From IMG/VR virus record IMGVR_UViG_3300042564_000529, positions 1 to 26,966 of that record: a stretch of 26,966 nucleotides of DNA, one strand, 5' to 3'. Below are positions 20,998-26,966 of the stretch, in pieces. Position 1 is the first letter of the stretch, and the number at the start of each line of letters is the position of its first letter. The stretch is from a virus. The notes beneath the pieces are model-generated. The model saw nothing but the letters and a program-made list of their open reading frames with translations. It did not search any database and had not been told where the DNA came from. Both the position numbers and the translations under genes were made by a program.

Positions 20998-21873
20998 ATG
21001 GCTTACGCTGATGAAGTTGCCTTTGGTAACGTCTTTGCACAACTAACTGGACTTGACCCTACAAAAAACCCATGGGTTAATAGTCTATATTTAGTAGCAA
21101 AAAAGTATGTTGATACAAACCTTGTTTCATACAACGACCCAACTATTTATGATTTACTTTTAACTGACACACAATCACCAGAACTTTCTGGATTTCGTGA
21201 CAGATTTTCCGTTTATCTTGCGCAACGCAATGATGCTATTTCTAAAGGAACTATTCCACAGTTTTCAAACCTTAGTGAATACGTTCAAACCGAAAAGGCT
21301 TATGGAAATATATTGCGTTCCAAGCCAGCATTTGCTGACCTTGCAACTGATGCAAATATTAAACAGTTTATTTCTGGAAATGTTTCCGTTGATGAAGTAC
21401 AGGCTCGCATTGACAATGCCTACTATGCTGTAAGTACCGCTGACCAAGCACTAAAAGACCAGATTAAAGAACAGTTCCCTAGCCTAACAGATGATGACTT
21501 GGCTAAGTCCTTGGTCACTGGTAACACTGATTCAGTACAGCAAAAGATTAAGTTCGGTGCTGCTGGTATTGCAGCCTCTGCCAAGGTCGCTGGTATCCAA
21601 GCACAGTCAAACCTTGAGGACCTTGCCAAGCAAGGTGTTACTCGTGAGACTGCCCTAAAGGGCTTTCAACAGGTTGCTCGTGAACGTGGTGGAATCCAAC
21701 AAGCATCTCGTATGTTTGGTGGTACTGGACCAACACAGGCTGAACTAGAAGCAGAAGCATTAACTGGTGCAGAATCGGCATCAGCCAAGCGTCTTCGCTC
21801 ACAGGCTCGTGCACAGTTTGGTGGTTCCTCTGGAATCGTTACTGGTTCGCTAGGTCGCAAGAAGCAAGTATAA
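20998..21873 (+). CDS. Probable internal virion protein
   Basis: 291 residues, helical and Ala/Gln-rich. It begins YADEVAFGNVFAQLTGLDPT, has helical heptad-like stretches around 170-230, and ends in a basic Gly/Ser tail (ARAQFGGSSGIVTGSLGRKK). This composition resembles small internal (ejection) proteins of podoviruses, but I cannot name a family. It directly follows the previous gene with no gap and precedes a hairpin-bearing break in the operon. Confidence 0.55.
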   Translation: MAYADEVAFGNVFAQLTGLDPTKNPWVNSLYLVAKKYVDTNLVSYNDPTIYDLLLTDTQSPELSGFRDRFSVYLAQRNDAISKGTIPQFSNLSEYVQTEKAYGNILRSKPAFADLATDANIKQFISGNVSVDEVQARIDNAYYAVSTADQALKDQIKEQFPSLTDDDLAKSLVTGNTDSVQQKIKFGAAGIAASAKVAGIQAQSNLEDLAKQGVTRETALKGFQQVARERGGIQQASRMFGGTGPTQAELEAEALTGAESASAKRLRSQARAQFGGSSGIVTGSLGRKKQV

Positions 21874-21874
21874 A
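21846..21874 (+). promoter_or_regulatory. Possible capsid-gene promoter
   Basis: TATAAA (21869-21874) is a good -10; TTCGCT (21846-21851) lies 17 bases upstream as a poor -35. A start near 21881 would put the hairpin at 21878-21904 at the very 5' end of a scaffold-capsid transcript. Weak on its own, supported by the break in an otherwise gap-free operon. Confidence 0.3.
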
Positions 21875-21877
21875 ACT

Positions 21878-21904
21878 CTCGGTGGATTAACCGCCCCCAC
21901 CGAG
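21878..21904 (+). repeat. 8-bp-stem hairpin ahead of the scaffold-capsid pair
   Basis: CTCGGTGG (21878-21885) pairs with CCACCGAG (21897-21904) around an 11-base loop. It is followed by TAAAAG and no U-run. With the hairpin at 23547-23578 it brackets the scaffold and capsid genes. Confidence 0.6.
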
Positions 21905-21956
21905 TAAAAGAGCGGTAGTACATACCAACCTGCATACCCCTGTGTAGGAGTGAGAC

Positions 21957-21980
21957 ATGTACGAACAACAACTAATGTAA
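21957..21980 (+). CDS. Possible 7-codon leader peptide before scaffold
   Basis: An ATG with TAGGAG six bases upstream opens MYEQQLM and a stop, ending 14 bases before the scaffold start and next to the scaffold ribosome site (AAGGGAG). A mini-cistron could raise or tune scaffold translation. It is too short for certainty. Confidence 0.3.
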   Translation: MYEQQLM

Positions 21981-21994
21981 GGGAGATAGTTGCG

Positions 21995-22486
21995 ATGAGC
22001 AACAATAATCAAGACTGGGACGATGACTTAGAGTTTGAGGACTATGACGATGCACCATCACGTGGTTCATCTGATGATGTACTCAAGAAAGTCCGCCGTG
22101 CCGAACGTGCGAAAGACAAACAACTCAAAGAGTTGCAGTCCGAATTGGAAGCATTGCGCAAGTTCCAACGAGAAGCAACAATCAGCCAAGTCTTGGCGGA
22201 GAAAGGTGTCAACCCAAAGGTTGCCAAATTCATTCCAGCAGATATTGAAATGTCCTCGGACAGCATCAGTAACTGGCTGACTGACAATGGTGAACTGTTT
22301 GGTGTTGCTGCACCTACACAACAAAGCGCAGTAGATGTCAATGACATGGCTGCATTGCGTCAAATAGATGCAGTAACATCTGGTGCTATTTCTCCAGATG
22401 ACGTGAATGATGCTTTCAACATCATGAACAATGCCTCGTCTGCGGAGGAGTTACTTAACTTCCTCTACAGTCAAGGCGCAGAATAA
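21995..22486 (+). CDS. Scaffolding protein
   Basis: 163 residues: an acidic start (DWDDDLEFEDYDD), then a charged coiled coil (KKVRRAERAKDKQLKELQSE through about residue 70), a small domain (KGVNPKVAKFIPADIEMSSD), and a helical end. Acidic-plus-coiled-coil proteins directly before the major capsid gene are typical phage scaffolds, which guide procapsid assembly and leave or are degraded before maturation; the HslV-like protease of this cassette is a candidate to do the latter. The start at 21995 has GGGAG upstream; an in-frame GTG at 21950 is less likely. Confidence 0.75.
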   Translation: MSNNNQDWDDDLEFEDYDDAPSRGSSDDVLKKVRRAERAKDKQLKELQSELEALRKFQREATISQVLAEKGVNPKVAKFIPADIEMSSDSISNWLTDNGELFGVAAPTQQSAVDVNDMAALRQIDAVTSGAISPDDVNDAFNIMNNASSAEELLNFLYSQGAE

Positions 22487-22519
22487 TCGCAAATAATCTA
22501 ACCCCTAAGGAAATATACT

Positions 22520-23530
22520 ATGCCGAATACAGGCTTATCAGGTGGTAGTGCCGCAACTAACGGTGGTCTTGGTGGTGGCGCTTACGCTTCCGCTAACAAC
22601 GTTGGTGCTTTCACTCCATCAAACGCCGCAGGTCTAGTTCAGAAGGCTTACGACCGCCTTGTTGAATTTGAACTGCGTGCAACCCCACTCATCCGCTCCG
22701 TAGCGGACAAGAAGCCAGCACGTCAGGCAATGCCTGGTTCAAGTGTTGCGCTACAAATCTACAACGACCTTGCTGTTGCTAAGACTGCTTTGTCGGAAGA
22801 TGTAGACCCAACAGCAGTTGCTCTTGCTACTCCAGACATCGTAACCGTAACTCTAAACGAGTACGGTAACGCAACTGTAGTAACTCGCAAGTTGCAGTTG
22901 ATGTCTCTTGCAGACGTTGACCCTGCTGTTGCTAACATCCTTGCATTCAACATGGCTGATTCCATTGACGAACTAGCACAGGATGCACTACTTGCAGGTA
23001 CTAACGTACTTTACGCAACTGGTGGAACAACCACTGCAACAACAACCTCAGGTATCACTTCAGATGACACACTATCTGCTGCTGACATCCGCCGTGCAGT
23101 TGCAAAGTTGCGCACTAACAAGGCTTCAGGACGTAAGGGTTCACTTTACTGGTGTGGTATTCACCCAGAAGTTTCCCACGACCTTCGTGCCGAAACTGGT
23201 GCAGCATCTTGGCGTAACCCACACGAGTACCAGAGCAATGATGCAATCTGGGCTGGCGAAATTGGTCAGTTTGAAGGTGCATACTTCATTGAGTCTCCTC
23301 GTCTACGCAAGGCTGCAAATGGTGCAGATAGTATCAACACCTACGCAACCTTCCTATGTGGACAGCAAGCACTTGCTGAGGCTGTTGCCGAAGAACCACA
23401 CGTGGTTATCGGTCCAGTCGTTGACAAGTTGATGCGTCAGCGTCCAATCGGTTGGTACGGTGTTCTAGGACACGCAGTATACCGCAATGAGGCACTGTTC
23501 CGCATTGAGTCTGCTTCAAGCATTGCTTAA
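22520..23530 (+). CDS. Major capsid protein (N4-gp56-like / HK97-fold)
   Basis: 336 residues. The first about 25 residues are Gly/Ser/Ala-rich, then KAYDRLVEFELRATPLIRSV and SVALQIYNDLAVAKTALSED, features of the N4-gp56/P22-coat-like family of HK97-fold capsid proteins, with VTVTLNEYGNATVVTRKLQL in the middle and a Trp-rich C-terminal half. It follows scaffold at the expected place, has AAGGAAA upstream and is closed by a strong hairpin. No obvious long N-terminal delta domain is seen beyond the Gly-rich arm. Confidence 0.85.
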   Translation: MPNTGLSGGSAATNGGLGGGAYASANNVGAFTPSNAAGLVQKAYDRLVEFELRATPLIRSVADKKPARQAMPGSSVALQIYNDLAVAKTALSEDVDPTAVALATPDIVTVTLNEYGNATVVTRKLQLMSLADVDPAVANILAFNMADSIDELAQDALLAGTNVLYATGGTTTATTTSGITSDDTLSAADIRRAVAKLRTNKASGRKGSLYWCGIHPEVSHDLRAETGAASWRNPHEYQSNDAIWAGEIGQFEGAYFIESPRLRKAANGADSINTYATFLCGQQALAEAVAEEPHVVIGPVVDKLMRQRPIGWYGVLGHAVYRNEALFRIESASSIA

Positions 23531-23546
23531 TTAGCGACACTAATCT

Positions 23547-23578
23547 CACTCCTAAGTCATATAACGGGCTTAGGAGTG
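23547..23578 (+). terminator. Hairpin after the major capsid gene
   Basis: CACTCCTAAG (23547-23556) pairs with CTTAGGAGTG (23569-23578), a perfect 10-bp stem with a 12-base loop, 17 bases past the capsid stop. What follows (GGGTTATGTTTC) is only weakly U-rich, so partial termination or 3' protection of the capsid mRNA is likely. Confidence 0.6.
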
Positions 23579-23610
23579 GGGTTATGTTTCTAACATAGAA
23601 GGAAAACATA

Positions 23611-23862
23611 ATGGCTTATCTATTCGCACCACCTACGGTGGACCAGGGACCAGCAGGTGGTGGCTGGCTGTTCTGGCGGTACACACTAAAGCGTGGGATT
23701 ACTGTCTACAAGATTGGTAATGATTGGTACGAAGAGCAATATCCTTGGCAAGATGATTTAGAACAAGCAAGTGTTGTCTACCTTGGTGGACATGAGTACA
23801 CCGTAACCGAAGCCGAGAAGGATGACCTTGAGGCTGCTGGCTACGAGGTGAGTACAGTATGA
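23611..23862 (+). CDS. Hypothetical protein after the capsid gene
   Basis: 83 residues: beta-rich and aromatic (GGWLFWRYTLKRGITVYKIG, NDWYEEQYPWQDDLEQASVV), ending in a short acidic helix (TVTEAEKDDLEAAGYEV). Located where head-tail connector or decoration proteins are often found. AAGGAA precedes the ATG and the stop overlaps the next gene as ATGA. No family recognised. Confidence 0.6.
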   Translation: MAYLFAPPTVDQGPAGGGWLFWRYTLKRGITVYKIGNDWYEEQYPWQDDLEQASVVYLGGHEYTVTEAEKDDLEAAGYEVSTV

Positions 23863-24085
23863 GTTTAATAGAATCACTATCGGTTGTATCGTTAGCCCTA
23901 ACTATTATTGCAATGTTAGGCAAGTGGTTAATTGTTAATCCACTTAAGAACTTTATTAAAGAACAGACATATCCTATCCAGCCCACGGCTAATGGTGGTC
24001 GTAGTCTTCCAGACATTGCTCGTGCGGTGGACAGGATTGAAAAGCGTTTAGATGAGCATATTACATTACATCTTAAGGATGAACT

Positions 24086-24089
<4 letters not shown>
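23859..24089 (+). CDS. Small membrane protein, possible holin
   Basis: 76 residues: one hydrophobic N-terminal helix (SVVSLALTIIAMLGKWLIVN, residues about 8-27), then a soluble charged part with a coiled-coil-like C-terminus (ARAVDRIEKRLDEHITLHLK). A one-helix holin or a virion-associated membrane-contact protein would fit; no lysin lies next to it in the window, so holin is only a possibility. Confidence 0.55.
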
Positions 24090-25392
<1,303 letters not shown>

Positions 25393-25393
25393 C

Positions 25394-25723
25394 ATGGCTT
25401 ATACATACAAGGTACTTGCACAGAGCGCTCCTAGCGCTACAACTAACACAGATGTTTACACTGTTGGTTCTGGTAAGCAAGCCATTATTTCTACCATTAC
25501 TGTCGCTAACCGTAGTGCTACTGCAAGAACATACCGCATTGCAATACGACCTGCTGGTGCTACCTTGGCTAACCAGCATTACATTGCTTACGATGTAACT
25601 GTTGGCGCTAACGACACAACTCCATTAACACTTGGAGTTACTCTTACCGCTACTGATGTTGTAACTGTTTACGCCTCAACTACTGATTTATCATTTGGAA
25701 TATTTGGTTCGGAGATTTCCTAA
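25394..25723 (+). CDS. Small beta-rich tail-associated protein
   Basis: 109 residues, Thr/Ala-rich beta strands throughout (ISTITVANRSATARTYRIAI, TATDVVTVYASTTDLSF). Probably an immunoglobulin-like or jelly-roll capping protein of the fibre cassette. It starts one base after the collagen-like gene and overlaps the next as TAATG. No catalytic motif; precise family unknown. Confidence 0.55.
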   Translation: MAYTYKVLAQSAPSATTNTDVYTVGSGKQAIISTITVANRSATARTYRIAIRPAGATLANQHYIAYDVTVGANDTTPLTLGVTLTATDVVTVYASTTDLSFGIFGSEIS

Positions 25724-26538
25724 TGGCTGTTAAGTTATTTGCTCAATCAAGTGTTGCTAATTCTAAATTTACTGGTGTTACTACTGGTATGTTAAAAGAC
25801 GCAGACATATCTGGAACTACAGGCAGTCCCACAACTGGAACTTATACAGATAGTGGAATTAACTACAAATATTACTCATTCACAGGTTCAGGTTCAATCA
25901 CTCTCACAAAGTCGGGATTGGTAGATTGCTTAATAATTGGCGGTGGAGGCGGTGGTTCTTCATTTGGTGGCGGTGGTGCTGGTGGTTATTTAAGTAAAAC
26001 AAGCGCATATTTAGATTCAGGAACTTTGACTGTAACAGTTGGCGCAGGTGGTTCGGCTGTAAATATCGGGACTTCATCGTCAATTGCTAACACTTTTTTT
26101 AGTTTTGGTGGAGGTTTTGGCGTATCAACTGCTACAACTGCGTCACAAGGTGGTTCTGGAGGAGGTGCAGCCGACTCTGCTAGAGGTGGAAAAATTGGAA
26201 ACGGTGTAGCAGGTCAAGGATTTAATGGCGCACTTGGCGCAACAGACCTTGCTACTTATACTTCAGGTGGTGGTGGTGGTGGCGCTAGCGCAAATGGTTC
26301 TGCTGCTGCTGGTTCAACAGGAGGTGCTGGAGGTGCTGGTGCAAGTTCAAGCATTACAGGTACAGCGGTTTCAAGAGGCGGTGGTGGTGGGGGCGATAGT
26401 AACACTGGGGCTGCTGGGGCTGCTGGCACTGGTGGCGGTGGTTCACGTTCAAGTGGTACTGCTAACACTGGCGGTGGCGGTTCTGGTTCTAGTGGCGCTG
26501 GCGGTTCAGGAATAGTAGTAATAAGGGTGCGAGCATAA
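25723..26538 (+). CDS. Glycine-rich tail fibre protein
   Basis: 271 residues. After a beta N-terminal part (TYTDSGINYKYYSFTGSGSI, TLTKSGLVDCLIIGGGGGGS) come long Gly-rich tracts with GGGG blocks, spaced by short Ser/Ala/Thr stretches, up to GGSGIVVIRVRA at the end. This resembles phage adhesin domains built from polyglycine-II helices, which form flat receptor-binding tips. It probably adds the host-recognition surface to the collagen-like stalk encoded upstream. Confidence 0.7.
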   Translation: MAVKLFAQSSVANSKFTGVTTGMLKDADISGTTGSPTTGTYTDSGINYKYYSFTGSGSITLTKSGLVDCLIIGGGGGGSSFGGGGAGGYLSKTSAYLDSGTLTVTVGAGGSAVNIGTSSSIANTFFSFGGGFGVSTATTASQGGSGGGAADSARGGKIGNGVAGQGFNGALGATDLATYTSGGGGGGASANGSAAAGSTGGAGGAGASSSITGTAVSRGGGGGGDSNTGAAGAAGTGGGGSRSSGTANTGGGGSGSSGAGGSGIVVIRVRA

Positions 26539-26801
26539 TGGCGCATTTTGCAAAATTAGAAAATAAAATTGTTTCACAAGTAATCGTTCTAAATAACGAA
26601 ACACTTGGCAACTTAGAATTTCCAGCAAGTGAAGTAGTAGGTCAAGAATTTATTGCGTCACTTGGACTTGTTGGCACTTGGAAGCAAACCAGTTATAACG
26701 CAAATTTTCGTGGCAAGTACGCAGGTTCAGGCGATACCTACGATGAAATCAATGACGTATTCGTTGCACCTGTAATAGAGGAAATAACTAATGACAACTA
26801 G
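26538..26801 (+). CDS. Small tail-fibre-associated protein of a type common in aquatic phages
   Basis: 87 residues beginning AHFAKLENKIVSQVIVLNNE, with LVGTWKQTSYNANFRGKYAG and TYDEINDVFVAP. The W-[KI]-Q-T-S-Y...F-R...YAG...YD...D-x-F pattern recurs in short proteins and fibre C-termini of cyanophage-type and other aquatic phages. Function unknown, perhaps a fibre tip or assembly factor. Overlaps its neighbours by TAATG and 11 bases. Confidence 0.65.
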   Translation: MAHFAKLENKIVSQVIVLNNETLGNLEFPASEVVGQEFIASLGLVGTWKQTSYNANFRGKYAGSGDTYDEINDVFVAPVIEEITNDN

Positions 26802-26966
26802 ACCAGGTTATGTATGGGATGCCACTGCATCTGAATGGGTTGAGATTGGACAGGCTGCTGTTGTAGCCCCTGTTGCTTACCAAGCAAGTGAACCATCTTC
26901 CCCAGCAACAGGTGACATCTGGATTGATAGCGATGATGAAGTACCTAGTGTTGATTCAACTCTTTA
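26791..26966 (+). CDS. Tail-associated protein, 5' end only
   Basis: Starts at ATG 26791, overlapping the previous gene by 11 bases, and runs off the right edge with at least 58 residues. It contains RPGYVWDATASEWVEIG and SEPSSPATGDIWIDSDD, the latter matching the C-terminal [17 protein letters not shown] motif of the collagen-like fibre. Likely another fibre or receptor-binding component. Confidence 0.6.
   Translation, partial: MTTRPGYVWDATASEWVEIGQAAVVAPVAYQASEPSSPATGDIWIDSDDEVPSVDSTL

Noticed and set aside
26256-26546. Pro-rich minus-strand frame opposite the glycine-rich gene
   Set aside because: A complement of GGN codons with no independent signals.

Overview
The window looks like about two thirds of a tailed double-stranded DNA phage genome whose host is an actinobacterium, probably a moderate-GC (roughly 44-46%) aquatic lineage. 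The host inference rests on a WhiB-type Fe-S regulator (5005-5292), a family largely confined to Actinobacteria and their phages. The phage assignment rests on terminase, portal, scaffold and capsid genes in order. No integrase or lysogeny repressor is visible, so lifestyle cannot be judged. The large virion proteins lie between portal and capsid, and no tail-tube or tape-measure cassette appears in the usual place. That suggests a short-tailed (podovirus-like) virion, as an inference.

Left arm (1-8630), read leftward: a dense early region. Nearest the origin are very small genes, including an ArdA-like antirestriction protein, several Cys-rich zinc-finger microproteins (two are paralogues) and one small membrane peptide. 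Then come WhiB and, furthest left, a DNA-replication and nuclease module: a RecB/Cas4-type nuclease split over two genes, a zinc-ribbon protein, a RecA/DnaB-type ATPase, two small PD-(D/E)XK nucleases, and a DnaG-type primase split into a CHC2 zinc-finger part and a Toprim part. Many genes are too short for ordinary gene finders but have clear Shine-Dalgarno sites and ATGA or TAATG overlaps with their neighbours.

Divide (8631-9292): about 660 bases with no gene. It holds five tandem 11-bp repeats, a cluster of DnaA boxes, three 15-bp AT-rich repeats and an AT-rich stretch, which together look like a replication origin. It also holds a palindromic operator-like site, a candidate rightward promoter and four tandem hairpins in the leader of the late operon.

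Right arm (9293-26966), read rightward: one almost gap-free late operon. Order: terminase large subunit; portal; a proteasome/HslV-type threonine protease with Thr1, Asp17 and Lys33 at canonical spacing; two small proteins; a 1898-residue virion protein; two further probable internal virion proteins; scaffold; major capsid protein; small connector or membrane proteins; then a receptor-binding cassette with a collagen-like fibre, a glycine-rich fibre domain and small tail-associated proteins. It runs off the right edge.

The points most worth a second look are the HslV-like protease in the head-assembly cassette, the two split replication or repair enzymes (one with its predicted Fe-S ligands divided between two polypeptides), the 11-bp repeat arrays at the origin and at an early promoter, and the recurring pattern of hairpins placed directly downstream of predicted promoters.
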